Positions 35,364 to 44,585 of a stretch of 64,000 nt of DNA are shown in pieces. Every line of letters starts with the position of its first letter. The first letter of the stretch is position 1. The stretch comes from JAJFKX01 sp965230265 (GTDB lineage Bacteria; Pseudomonadota; Gammaproteobacteria; Xanthomonadales; Wenzhouxiangellaceae), in the NCBI GenBank assembly GCA_965230265.1, contig OZ245999.1, positions 1,302,001-1,366,000 on the forward strand, written 5' to 3'. The notes beneath the pieces were generated by a model, which was not told the DNA's origin, did not search any database, and saw nothing but the letters and a program-made list of their open reading frames with translations. The position numbers were made by a program, and so were the translations under genes.

Positions 35364-36776
35364 TCAACAGCCGATGGTGAAATTATCCAATGACTGTCCC
35401 TGGCTGTTTAAAACATCAACACGCCAACCACAACTGGATGTGTTTTTATCCAGCACACCAAAACTGATATCGTGCAAAACGGTTAGTTCCTGCTGGGTAA
35501 CGCCCAAAGATTGTAAAATATTGATTCCGGTTTGACTGTTTAATAGCTGCTGGGTAATGGCTGGGTCTAGCTCTGTTGCCCCACCTCCGAACACCAGTTG
35601 AGTAGGGCGGTTATCGTTAAACGTCAACATTTCGAATAAGTGAATGTGCCCGGTTAGCAAAGTGTTAATAGGTGGTGTGGGTAGCGCTTTGGCAGCAGAT
35701 GCTGCGATGGCTTGCTGCAGGGTTAAATCCGTCGCTGCGATGGCAGGCTTGCCTGAATCGGTAAAGCTGGCTACCGCCCAGATGGGCCGGTGTGTAGATA
35801 ACCAGCTGGATGTTTGTTTGGCGGTCAGTTTTTCCACAGTATTAAATTCGGCGGTGTAACGCTGCAATGCGGCCGGGTTAGGTGTGGCTTTATAATCATC
35901 AGGAATAACCGCAGTATCCATCACAATGACTTGTTGATTTCCGAGCATTAACTGATAAGGGTCGGTGTAATCTTGGCAGTTACTCCAAGGGTTGTTTGGC
36001 AATGGGTGCGGGTCGAGAAAATAAAACCAGCCTTTCCAGGCGCGTGAGCAATCCTCATGGTTACCGCGTATAAATACCCATGGAGCCTGTGCCAGGATAT
36101 TTTTGGCCGGGTCAAAAAAATCGGCTTTCCAGCTGGGCCAGGTGTAGCCAATGTTGCTTTGGATACAGTTATGATTAGTGCAAGTGCCATATTCGCGATA
36201 ATGATAATCACCAACATGCAAGATCACATCCGGCTTGCTTGCCGAAATCGCAGCAGCGACTTGGGCAAAATCCCAGACTTCGCCTGTACCTTTGCCTGTG
36301 CAGTCTTGAATATCTGTGCCTTTAACCCGACAACCGGTATCCCCAACGACCACAATTCTGGTCGGTGAGGCTTTGGGCAGGCTTAAAACTTGATTGCCTA
36401 TGCTGGCAGAGCGGGCTGTTGCGGGTATTGGGTGTTCACATAAAACCGCACTGCTAAAACCTGGTGGTGGTGTACTGCGGGCAAGCATTTGGGCAGATGT
36501 GCTATCGATTGTTATTGCTGGGCAATGGCCATTCAATATAATTGCTCTGGCCAATATCAGATTGTCCGGGCCTAACTCCACCCAGTAATAATCTGCTGTA
36601 GAAGCAGTATTTGGTGGCGTGGCAGTTTGCTCTGAATGTTTTGTTCCAGTTGCGATGTGATTGTCTTGTGTTTGTTTTTCCGGTAGCGAAGAAGGTTGCT
36701 TACATGCGCTAATAAAGCCAAAGCAGGCAATAAGCAGAAACTGAAATAAAGCGATTTTTTTAGTATTAATGTTCAT
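35364..36776 (-). CDS. Metallophosphoesterase lipoprotein
   Basis: A 470-residue calcineurin-like phosphoesterase. A signal peptide ends in ISAC with lipidated C25, followed by a Ser/Thr/Gln-rich linker. Metal ligands are visible in VVGDTGCR, LHVGDYHYRE, FIRGNHEDC and TGHIHLFEM, spanning about residues 140-395. It resembles purple-acid-phosphatase-like exported enzymes. Substrate unknown. A 209-bp gap with no other gene lies upstream. Confidence 0.85.
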   Translation of the reverse strand: MNINTKKIALFQFLLIACFGFISACKQPSSLPEKQTQDNHIATGTKHSEQTATPPNTASTADYYWVELGPDNLILARAIILNGHCPAITIDSTSAQMLARSTPPPGFSSAVLCEHPIPATARSASIGNQVLSLPKASPTRIVVVGDTGCRVKGTDIQDCTGKGTGEVWDFAQVAAAISASKPDVILHVGDYHYREYGTCTNHNCIQSNIGYTWPSWKADFFDPAKNILAQAPWVFIRGNHEDCSRAWKGWFYFLDPHPLPNNPWSNCQDYTDPYQLMLGNQQVIVMDTAVIPDDYKATPNPAALQRYTAEFNTVEKLTAKQTSSWLSTHRPIWAVASFTDSGKPAIAATDLTLQQAIAASAAKALPTPPINTLLTGHIHLFEMLTFNDNRPTQLVFGGGATELDPAITQQLLNSQTGINILQSLGVTQQELTVLHDISFGVLDKNTSSCGWRVDVLNSQGQSLDNFTIGC

Positions 36777-36985
36777 AAAATGACCTCCCTGATCCTGGAT
36801 TAAGCCCCAGTAATTTTATATTCGTGATTGAGTAATCAATGCATGAGTCAGTATAGCTTATGATGTGCTGTGTATGTCATGTAAAAAGTTGAGGTTAAAT
36901 ATGAAGTAGCGTAGAAACGGAGTATAAATAACCTATGCGGCTTTTATTAAGCGGAATGTAATTGTTGACGATGGCTAGGGTATTG

Positions 36986-37525
36986 TTACGCTGGGTATTT
37001 TTTCACTAAACGCTTAATAGTATTAATGCCACGAAAAGTAGCACTTATATTGAGCTTTTTTTCAAATATTGCGTTAGAGAATTTTGAATCGCTTTGTTTT
37101 ACAGAGCATAACCAAAAAACTTCCCGCTTATGACTGTGGAAAGTATCGATATCGTTGTTTAACGACATTAAGGCTTTTCGCTGATGTTGATTGAGAGGCT
37201 GCTTTAAAAAGCCGACGCTGAATGCTGTTGCGGTTGCAGTTTCTGGATGATTAACGGTTGGAGATTTTAAAATACCTGCAACATTTTGAGTTGTTCGTAT
37301 AAAAGTATCAACGGTGTAACCCAAAGCAGTAGCCAGATGCGTTTCGATTTTAGCTTCCAGTAATGCGGTATCTGTTTCTTCAGACTCAAAAATAACATTG
37401 CCGCTGGCTATAAAGGTTTCGATGTGTTTGAAATTTAAGGCGGTAAAATGGTTACGTAACTCTGCCATTTTTACATTGTGTCCGCCAACATTAATCGCAC
37501 GCAGGAAGGCAATATACCGGGGCAT
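36986..37525 (-). CDS. DUF1697 family protein
   Basis: A 179-residue cytoplasmic protein starting PRYIAFLRAINVGGHNVKMAELR, the DUF1697 signature, with FIASGNVIFES a little later. Structures in the family show a ferredoxin-like alpha/beta fold but the function is not known. It is 25 bp from the secreted YciI-like gene upstream on the same strand. Confidence 0.9.
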   Translation of the reverse strand: MPRYIAFLRAINVGGHNVKMAELRNHFTALNFKHIETFIASGNVIFESEETDTALLEAKIETHLATALGYTVDTFIRTTQNVAGILKSPTVNHPETATATAFSVGFLKQPLNQHQRKALMSLNNDIDTFHSHKREVFWLCSVKQSDSKFSNAIFEKKLNISATFRGINTIKRLVKKYPA

Positions 37526-37550
37526 AATTGTTATGGTTCCAGGTTATGGC

Positions 37551-37952
37551 TCATGAATTGGCTGGTGCTATTTTCCAGGAATAAAAAACATTGACCGGTT
37601 CAACCGTATAGTTAAATATTTGGTTTTGTACAGCTGGGTCAGCTTGAATCATTGCAGTGGCATTTTCCAAAGAGCTAGACTGAATAATTAACATACCAAT
37701 TTGTGCATAACGTGCGCCCATTATAATCACTCCTTCGGATCGCAATCTTTGCATATTGGCAGAATGTTCACTGAAACCCATTTGTGCTTGTGGTGGCTTT
37801 TGCTGATCCCAGGCGGGGCCCAAAGAAAAATGCACAATAAATTGTTTAAGTGGAATATGTGCGTCTGGTGTTTCAACGTCTTGGGCAAGCACAGCAGCTG
37901 GCAGTGTGAATAATAGGAAAACCAGTAAACATTTAAAGCCGATAGGGTTCAT
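37551..37952 (-). CDS. YciI-like protein with export signal
   Basis: A 133-residue protein with a clear Sec signal peptide (about 1-23, cleavage after AVLA). The mature part resembles the YciI dimeric alpha-beta barrel (QFIVHFSLGPAWDQQ, GVIIMGARYAQIGMLIIQ, PAVQNQIFNYTVEPV). YciI-like proteins are normally cytoplasmic, so export is unusual. The gene lies 6 bp downstream of gcvP, but a functional link to glycine cleavage is doubtful. Confidence 0.75.
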   Translation of the reverse strand: MNPIGFKCLLVFLLFTLPAAVLAQDVETPDAHIPLKQFIVHFSLGPAWDQQKPPQAQMGFSEHSANMQRLRSEGVIIMGARYAQIGMLIIQSSSLENATAMIQADPAVQNQIFNYTVEPVNVFYSWKIAPANS

Positions 37953-37958
37953 TGTGGG

Positions 37959-40856
37959 TTACTCGTAATCGCTCATTGGCGGGCAGCTACAAACCAGGTT
38001 GCGATCGCCATAAACATTGTCCACTCTGCCAACCGGTGGCCAGTATTTGTTCTGCTGCAGTGATTCTACTGGCCAGGCGGCCTGTTGGCGTGAATAAGGC
38101 TGGGTCCAGTTGTCATTGCTGACTTCGCTGACTGCATGTGGGGCGTTGGTCAGCGGGTTGTTGGTCGCATCAAATTCGCCTTTTTCAACGGCTTCGATTT
38201 CTGCATGAATGTTCAATAATGCCTGGATAAATCGATCCAGCTCGGTTTTACCTTCGCTTTCAGTCGGTTCAATCATCAAGGTTCCCGGGACCGGCCACGA
38301 CATGGTTGGCGCATGGAAGCCATAGTCGATCAAACGCTTGGCGACATCTTCTTCGCTGATACCACAGCTTTCCTTAAATGGACGCAAATCGATAATGCAT
38401 TCATGCGCGATGCGGTTATTGCGACCGCTGTACAGTACTTCAAACTTGGGCTGCAGCCGGGTAGCAATGTAATTGGCATTTAGAATGGCAACCTGGGTGG
38501 CTTTGGATAAGCCATCACGCCCCATCATGGCGATATAGGCCCATGAAATCGGTAAAATACCGGCACTGCCCCAAGGTGCAGCAGCAACAGGACCAAGCTG
38601 TCCCTTCAGCTCTGGTTGCAGTGGGTGGTTGGGCAGGTAAGGCGTAAGGTGTTCACGCACACACACCGGACCAACACCAGGGCCACCGCCACCATGCGGG
38701 ATACAAAAGGTTTTGTGCAGGTTCAAATGCGATACATCTGCACCAAACTGACCAGGTGCAGACCAGCCTACCAAAGCATTCAGATTGGCACCGTCCAGAT
38801 ACACCTGACCGCCGTGTTGATGAATGATGTCGCAGACTTCAACGATATGTTCTTCAAAAACACCATGGGTGGATGGGTAAGTCACCATTAGTGCGGATAA
38901 TTGATTAGAATTTTCTTTAACTTTATTCTTTAAATCGTTGATATCTATATTGCCATTTTCATCACAACCGACCACCACTATGCGCATGCCTGCCATCTGT
39001 GCGCTGGCGGGATTGGTGCCGTGTGCTGAACTGGGAATTAGACAAACATCGCGCTGGTTTTCACCGCGCGCAGCATGATATTTGCGGATGGCCAATAGTC
39101 CGGCATATTCCCCCTGTGAGCCGGCGTTGGGTTGCAAGGAAACAGCATGATAGCCGGTACACTCCACCAGCATATGTTCCAGCTCATAAATCAATTCGCG
39201 ATAACCGGCAGTTTGATCATCGGGGGCAAAAGGGTGAATACCGGCAAACTCTGGCCAGGTAATGGCGTCCATTTCTGCGGCTGAATTCAGTTTCATGGTG
39301 CAAGAACCCAATGAAATCATGGAGTGGGTTAGTGCAATGTCCTTGTTTTCCAGGCGTTTGAGATAGCGCAACATTTCAGTCTCGCTGTGATAGCGCTGAA
39401 AAACTTCATGCTGCATAAACTCCGACTGGCGAATACAGGCTGAAGAAAAGTCTGGCTTGGTGGGCAGTGATAAATCGGTTTCAATCAAGTCGGCATTCAC
39501 GCCGAACACCTGCCATAAGGTTTCAATATCATCACGACGTGTCACTTCGTTAACGCTGATACCGATGCCATTTTCATCATCACTGCGCAGGTTAATGCCA
39601 GCATTGGTGGCCGAAACCAGCAATCGGCGGCGTTCATTGGCGGTGATTTCAATAAATAAAGTATCAAAAAATTCGTTATGCCTGACCACCAGGCCACCGG
39701 CGCGTAAACCAGCAGCCAATAGGCGAGTTAATCGATGGACTCGTCCGGCAATTTGCTTTAACCCTTCAGGTCCATGATAAACCCCGTAAAAGCCTGCAAT
39801 GATTGCCAGTAAAGCCTGTGCTGTGCAGATATTGCTCATGGCTTTTTCGCGGCGGATGTGTTGCTCGCGGGTTTGTAATGCCATGCGCAGAGCCGGTTTG
39901 CCATAGCGGTCTTTGGAAACCCCAATAATTCTTCCTGGTATTTTTCGCGAGTAACTTTCACGGGTAGCGAAAAATGCGGCATGTGGACCGCCAAAACCAG
40001 GTTGTACACCAAATCGCTGGGCGCAGCCGACGACAACATCGACATCCATTTCACCTGGCGGCTTAAGCATTACAAGGCTCAGTAAGTCAGCACAGACAGC
40101 CACCAACGCTTGTTGCTGGTGTGCTCTGGTGACCAGCTCAGATAGGTCACGGACCCGGCCATCGACATCCGGGTATTGCAGCAATACACCAAAATAATCG
40201 CCCTGGTCTAATAATTGTTCGGCATCGCCATGGACGATGTCGATACCAAAATATTCAGCCCGGGTATGCAGTACTGCCAGTGTTTGCGGCAACACACCTT
40301 TGTCGACAATGAATCGATTGGATTTATTTTTCCTGTTGACCCGTTTGAGCATGGCCATGGCTTCAGCGGCTGCGGTCGCTTCATCCAGTAATGAGGCATT
40401 GGCCAATGGCATACCGGTTAAATCAATCAGCATTTGCTGAAAATTGAGCAGGCCTTCCAGGCGGCCTTGAGAAATCTCTGCCTGATAAGGGGTATAGGCG
40501 GTATACCAGCCAGGGTTCTCCAGTACACTGCGCAGAATAACCGGTGGGGTAATGGTGTCGTGATAGCCGAGACCTATCATGTTGTGGCAAAGACGGTTTT
40601 TACTGGCCAGTTCACGCAATCGGGCATGGGTTTCTGCTTCATGGCGAGCACGTGGCAGTTCCATATCGGTTTTACGGCGAATGGATTCAGGTAGCACTTC
40701 ATCCATCAGCGCATCCAGGCTATCGCAATTGATGGTATTTAGCATGGCACTGATTTCATCACTGGATGGCCCGATATGTCGATCAATAAAACTGGAATGT
40801 CCTTCCAAGTTGCGTAATGGAGAATCGGGGATTGGTGGCATGATGATATTGGACAT
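37959..40856 (-). CDS. gcvP: Glycine dehydrogenase (decarboxylating), P-protein
   Basis: A 965-residue single-chain P-protein. The PLP lysine is K715 in LHKTFCIPHGGGGPG; the glycine-rich segment and the N-terminal FIDRHIGPS are typical. P-protein decarboxylates glycine and passes aminomethyl to lipoyl-H-protein. In most related bacteria gcvP lies with gcvH and gcvT; none is present within this window. It starts 45 bp downstream of ctaB on the same strand. Confidence 0.96.
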   Translation of the reverse strand: MSNIIMPPIPDSPLRNLEGHSSFIDRHIGPSSDEISAMLNTINCDSLDALMDEVLPESIRRKTDMELPRARHEAETHARLRELASKNRLCHNMIGLGYHDTITPPVILRSVLENPGWYTAYTPYQAEISQGRLEGLLNFQQMLIDLTGMPLANASLLDEATAAAEAMAMLKRVNRKNKSNRFIVDKGVLPQTLAVLHTRAEYFGIDIVHGDAEQLLDQGDYFGVLLQYPDVDGRVRDLSELVTRAHQQQALVAVCADLLSLVMLKPPGEMDVDVVVGCAQRFGVQPGFGGPHAAFFATRESYSRKIPGRIIGVSKDRYGKPALRMALQTREQHIRREKAMSNICTAQALLAIIAGFYGVYHGPEGLKQIAGRVHRLTRLLAAGLRAGGLVVRHNEFFDTLFIEITANERRRLLVSATNAGINLRSDDENGIGISVNEVTRRDDIETLWQVFGVNADLIETDLSLPTKPDFSSACIRQSEFMQHEVFQRYHSETEMLRYLKRLENKDIALTHSMISLGSCTMKLNSAAEMDAITWPEFAGIHPFAPDDQTAGYRELIYELEHMLVECTGYHAVSLQPNAGSQGEYAGLLAIRKYHAARGENQRDVCLIPSSAHGTNPASAQMAGMRIVVVGCDENGNIDINDLKNKVKENSNQLSALMVTYPSTHGVFEEHIVEVCDIIHQHGGQVYLDGANLNALVGWSAPGQFGADVSHLNLHKTFCIPHGGGGPGVGPVCVREHLTPYLPNHPLQPELKGQLGPVAAAPWGSAGILPISWAYIAMMGRDGLSKATQVAILNANYIATRLQPKFEVLYSGRNNRIAHECIIDLRPFKESCGISEEDVAKRLIDYGFHAPTMSWPVPGTLMIEPTESEGKTELDRFIQALLNIHAEIEAVEKGEFDATNNPLTNAPHAVSEVSNDNWTQPYSRQQAAWPVESLQQNKYWPPVGRVDNVYGDRNLVCSCPPMSDYE

Positions 40857-40901
40857 GAAGCAGTCTCTGGTTAGATAAAAGTCGTGATTATTGTTTCAGG
40901 T

Positions 40902-41783
40902 TTATAGCGTCAGATAATGATCGGTCAGTAAAAAGGCAAACAGCATCATTAAATAAACAATCGAGTAATTAAATAAACGCATGGCAATTAGCTCATCTTG
41001 TAATTTGATCAAGCGTATTGCGTAACGTAAAAAAGCAATGTTCAACACCAGTGCACCCCCCAGATAAAACAAGCCGCTCATACCGGTTAGCCAGGGCAAA
41101 ATGGTGGCAATAATCAGCAATACGGTATAGAACAGAATCTGCCATCGAGTAAACGGTATACCATGGGTTACCGGTAACATTGGAACAGCCGCGCGGGCAT
41201 AGTCCTCGCGACGATAAATGGCCAGCGCCCAAAAGTGTGGTGGTGTCCATACAAATACAATTAATACCAGTAGCAGTGCATAGGGATCAATTTGCCCGGT
41301 GACAGCGCTCCAGCCAAGCAGCGGTGGAGCAGCCCCAGCCAGACCGCCGATCACAATATTCTGTGGCGTCGCCCATTTTAGAAATAATGTGTATATAACG
41401 CCGTAACCAATCAGGGATAAAAAGGTTAATAATGCCGTCAGCGGGTTTACCCACAGACCGAGTATCAGCATTGATAACACCCCTAGAAAAATCGCAAATA
41501 TCAATACCTGAGAACCGTTGAGTTGACCGGTGGCCAAAGGACGGTGTTGAGTACGGCTCATTTGTTGGTCAATACGGCGATCGAGTAAATGGTTTAAGGC
41601 CGCACCAGAGGAAGCCCCCAGGGCAATGCCCAGCATTGCCAGAATCAGTGTAGGCCATTGGCTGTATAACGGGTCTGCCAGCAGCATACCCACCAAAGCG
41701 GTAAATAGAATCAACGCCACTACACGTGGTTTACACAATTCCCAATATTGGGCAGCCAGATTTGTGGGTGGAAATTTACTCAT
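40902..41783 (-). CDS. ctaB: Protohaem IX farnesyltransferase (haem O synthase)
   Basis: A 293-residue membrane prenyltransferase with about nine helices. The first Asp-rich motif is N64-x3-D68-x3-D72 (NHLLDRRID), followed by RPLATGQL. It farnesylates haem b to haem O for cytochrome oxidase. Its start overlaps the end of ctaA by 4 bp. Confidence 0.96.
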   Translation of the reverse strand: MSKFPPTNLAAQYWELCKPRVVALILFTALVGMLLADPLYSQWPTLILAMLGIALGASSGAALNHLLDRRIDQQMSRTQHRPLATGQLNGSQVLIFAIFLGVLSMLILGLWVNPLTALLTFLSLIGYGVIYTLFLKWATPQNIVIGGLAGAAPPLLGWSAVTGQIDPYALLLVLIVFVWTPPHFWALAIYRREDYARAAVPMLPVTHGIPFTRWQILFYTVLLIIATILPWLTGMSGLFYLGGALVLNIAFLRYAIRLIKLQDELIAMRLFNYSIVYLMMLFAFLLTDHYLTL

Positions 41784-42808
41784 CGGTCAATTGATGGAAG
41801 ACTATGCTTTGACCACCATAACGCATTCACCAGTGATACCAATAATAAAGCGGCCATACCGTTATGCGCTACCGCATTGATAAGCGGTAGTTTTAGTAAG
41901 ACATTTTGAATACCGAGGATAATTTGCGCGCCCAGTAACCCCGCTATCAGCAGGCCATGTGAGCGGGTGAGGGGGTTACTGATCAGGCGGGCAGCTAACC
42001 AGCCAATCACCAGTAACACAATGCCCGCACCAATCCGATGGGTGATGTGAATGGCGTTGCGTGCGGCCTGATCGAGTACGCCGCCTTCATAATCCACACC
42101 GATTTCGCGCCATAAGACAAACGCTTCAGAAAAATTGGTGTTAGGCCACCACTGTTGCTGACAGGTAGGAAAGTCAAGGCAGGCTAAAGCAGCATAATTG
42201 CTGGATGTCCAACCGCCAAGGAAGATCTGTATGGTTAATACGACCAAGCTGATTATTATCCAGGGTCTAAGTTTTACGTATACATCCGATGGGTCGTTGC
42301 TTAGGTGCTCTCGCCGGACATGTCGAACGCTGCGGTTAATCCAAAATAGCAGGGCAAATGTCAGCATCCCCCCCAGCAGATGGGCCGTAACCACCCACGG
42401 CAGTAGCTTCAATGTGACAGTCCACATGCCAAACAATGCTTGGGTAATAATCAATGGAACCAAAAGCAAAGCAGGTTTTACCGGTAACCCCGAAAACCTT
42501 TTCCGCATTCTCCAGGTGAGCCAGGCCAGAGCCATAACAGCCAGACCCAGCGTGCCGGCAAAATAACGATGAATGACCTCTTTCCAGGCTTTGTCAGTTT
42601 CGACGGGCCGCTCTGGATAGTTTTGCTCGGCGAGGTTTATCTCATCTGGTTGGCTGGGCCAGGTGAGGTGTCCGTAGCAACCTGGCCAATCCGGACAGCC
42701 AAGCCCAGCATCAGATAAGCGTACCCAGGCACCCAATACAATAACGACCAGTGCCAGCAGTAAAGCAAATGTGCTTAAGCGGTATAGCAGGTTTAGCAGA
42801 TGTTTCAA
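41780..42808 (-). CDS. ctaA: Haem A synthase (COX15/CtaA)
   Basis: A 342-residue protein with eight membrane helices. Conserved histidines for haem are seen in VIHRYFAG (H80), VTAHLLGG, HITHRIGAG and AVAHNGMA. The segment LGCPDWPGCYG carries two cysteines typical of the family. It oxidises haem O to haem A. Overlaps ctaB by 4 bp. Confidence 0.95.
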   Translation of the reverse strand: MKHLLNLLYRLSTFALLLALVVIVLGAWVRLSDAGLGCPDWPGCYGHLTWPSQPDEINLAEQNYPERPVETDKAWKEVIHRYFAGTLGLAVMALAWLTWRMRKRFSGLPVKPALLLVPLIITQALFGMWTVTLKLLPWVVTAHLLGGMLTFALLFWINRSVRHVRREHLSNDPSDVYVKLRPWIIISLVVLTIQIFLGGWTSSNYAALACLDFPTCQQQWWPNTNFSEAFVLWREIGVDYEGGVLDQAARNAIHITHRIGAGIVLLVIGWLAARLISNPLTRSHGLLIAGLLGAQIILGIQNVLLKLPLINAVAHNGMAALLLVSLVNALWWSKHSLPSIDR

Positions 42809-42858
42809 AGCTTGGTGACCTATTGACTGTCGTTTACGTGAATGTATGGTTTAAGCTG

Positions 42859-43464
42859 TTAGCCTTTGCGTGCTTTATTTGACCAGGTCAGCAAGCGACT
42901 CAGGTCTTTACGGATTCCACCAGGTTCACTGGATTGGGAGTAACGCAATATTATAAATCCTGCTGGGTCGATTAGATACGTGGTTATATCACTGTTGGTT
43001 ACGGGTACTGCAAGCTCAGCGATGGCCTGCTGTAAGCGGTTTCGTTCATGGCTATTGGTGATATAAATAGCATCACTAATATTTGCTACTGCCGCTTGTT
43101 GATCACCTGGCAGGTCATTGAATGGTGACAGTTGGATGTTGACCTGATCGGCATGTCTTCCCTGGGCAATGCGTATCTGACGCAACCAGGTGAGTTGTTC
43201 CTGGCAGCGGTTGCTGCAGCCGTTGTCGCTGGTGACCAGCAGCGTCCAGATAGGGGGGGTCGAATCAATGGCTAGATCGCTGCTGGTATCTGGCCAGCCC
43301 TCAATAGCAACAGGCGGTTGCATCAATTCGCCGATATTGCGTGTGGCACCGGGCCGATATTGCCACCATTGACTGTGCATCAGCATGGCCAGCAGTACAG
43401 GTGTGGCAAATAGCACTGCCAATATCACCAGGGTTATACGGTTGTTCTTTTTCACATTGCTCAT
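42859..43464 (-). CDS. Membrane-anchored CxxxC protein of the cytochrome oxidase assembly cluster
   Basis: A 201-residue protein with one N-terminal membrane helix (about 10-29) and a periplasmic thioredoxin-like domain. C83 and C87 (NGCSNRCQEQL) form a CxxxC motif as in Sco copper chaperones, although overall similarity is low and the Sco histidine is not evident. It sits between SURF1 and ctaA, the position of an uncharacterised gene in many pseudomonads. A role in copper delivery or thiol reduction for cytochrome oxidase is plausible. Confidence 0.75.
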   Translation of the reverse strand: MSNVKKNNRITLVILAVLFATPVLLAMLMHSQWWQYRPGATRNIGELMQPPVAIEGWPDTSSDLAIDSTPPIWTLLVTSDNGCSNRCQEQLTWLRQIRIAQGRHADQVNIQLSPFNDLPGDQQAAVANISDAIYITNSHERNRLQQAIAELAVPVTNSDITTYLIDPAGFIILRYSQSSEPGGIRKDLSRLLTWSNKARKG

Positions 43465-43471
43465 GGCGTAT

Positions 43472-44209
43472 TTATTCTGTTTTGCGTATCGATATTCGGG
43501 TGACCACTAACCAGGTAATCAATATGGCCAGGGCCAGCGTAAACCATTGCCAGGCATAGGCTGTATGTTTATCGGGTCCAAAATTAACCGGTGACCACTG
43601 ACGACCTGAAAAACCATAGTCACTATTTGCATCCAACTGTAGAATCATAGGCAAAATTTTCAGATCAGGTATACCCAATGCGGTTTGATAAACCTGCTGG
43701 ATGATTTCCTGATCTGCATAAGTGATTAGTTGCGGCCATTGATTTGGTTTTAAACTGGCCTGCTTGCCCAAACGCCGTCCTACCCGAGGCATGGGAACCA
43801 GTTGACCCTCAATATCGACGGGTATTGCAGGTACGGGCGTTTCAGGCAGCTTTGTGCGTGTCGAGTCAAGAGGTAACCAGCCACGATTAATCAATAATAA
43901 TCGCTGTGAATCTAAAAGGGCAGGTGTTAAGACATGCACACCAGCGCGACCCTGTAGGATTTGGTTATCGAGTAACAGCTGTTGGGGTAATAAAGTCAGC
44001 GTTCCAGTGACCAGGCTATACACTGCTGTGTCTTGATTAATGCTTGGGGCTTGTATTTGTGCCGCAGTGGCATAACTTTGAAGTATCTGCCGCTTTTGTT
44101 CGGCCCGATCCAGTTGCCAGATACCCAGGCGCACAAACACTGCAGCAACCACCAGGGTCAACAGCAACCATCCCAAATAGGCAGGTTTTAACGGTAATAG
44201 ACTGGGCAT
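43472..44209 (-). CDS. SURF1 family cytochrome oxidase assembly protein
   Basis: A 245-residue protein with two membrane helices, at about 12-30 and 220-240, enclosing a periplasmic domain, the standard SURF1 layout. RLGIWQLDRAEQKRQ at the first helix end and LLINRGWLP are family signatures. SURF1 assists haem A insertion into subunit I. The gene begins the minus-strand assembly operon and is 57 bp from the divergent DUF2909 gene. Confidence 0.93.
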   Translation of the reverse strand: MPSLLPLKPAYLGWLLLTLVVAAVFVRLGIWQLDRAEQKRQILQSYATAAQIQAPSINQDTAVYSLVTGTLTLLPQQLLLDNQILQGRAGVHVLTPALLDSQRLLLINRGWLPLDSTRTKLPETPVPAIPVDIEGQLVPMPRVGRRLGKQASLKPNQWPQLITYADQEIIQQVYQTALGIPDLKILPMILQLDANSDYGFSGRQWSPVNFGPDKHTAYAWQWFTLALAILITWLVVTRISIRKTE

Positions 44210-44266
44210 TATTGGTTTTAAGTCATAGTGTCGGCATAGATATGGCGGCAGTGAATGGAGATTTCC

Positions 44267-44512
44267 ATGTTGGTAAAAGTTGCGATTGTATTATTTTTGC
44301 TGGTGATTGTTTATACGTTATTTTCCAGTTTTTTCTTCCTGGCCAAAGATAAGGGCCAAAGCGATCGGGTAGTGCGCCGTTTGAGCTGGCGTATCGGTTT
44401 ATCACTGTTGCTGGTGTTGTCTTTGTTTGGTGCCTATAAACTGGGCTGGATAGAGCCGGGTGGGGTATCTCCGGTACAGTATGGCACTGACAATAATCGT
44501 GGTGGAAACTGA
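44267..44512 (+). CDS. Twin transmembrane protein (DUF2909)
   Basis: The ATG at 44267, with GGAG 6 bases upstream, gives 81 residues. Two membrane helices (MLVKVAIVLFLLVIVYTLF and SLLLVLSLFGAYKLGWI) flank a basic loop with KDKGQSDRVVRRLSWR, the DUF2909 pattern. Homologues lie beside cytochrome c oxidase genes; function unknown. Its stop lies inside a tandem repeat. Confidence 0.8.
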   Translation: MLVKVAIVLFLLVIVYTLFSSFFFLAKDKGQSDRVVRRLSWRIGLSLLLVLSLFGAYKLGWIEPGGVSPVQYGTDNNRGGN

Positions 44513-44540
44513 CCCTGTACCCGCCTGACCCCGTACCCGC
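44509..44540. repeat. Tandem 16-bp direct repeat
   Basis: CTGACCCTGTACCCGC is followed immediately by the same sequence with one change (T to C). The first copy includes the TGA stop of the DUF2909 gene. Only two copies are present. Confidence 0.6.
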
Positions 44541-44585
44541 CAAAATATTGGCAGATTGCTGCTAGAACGGTCGGTTCAATAAGTG

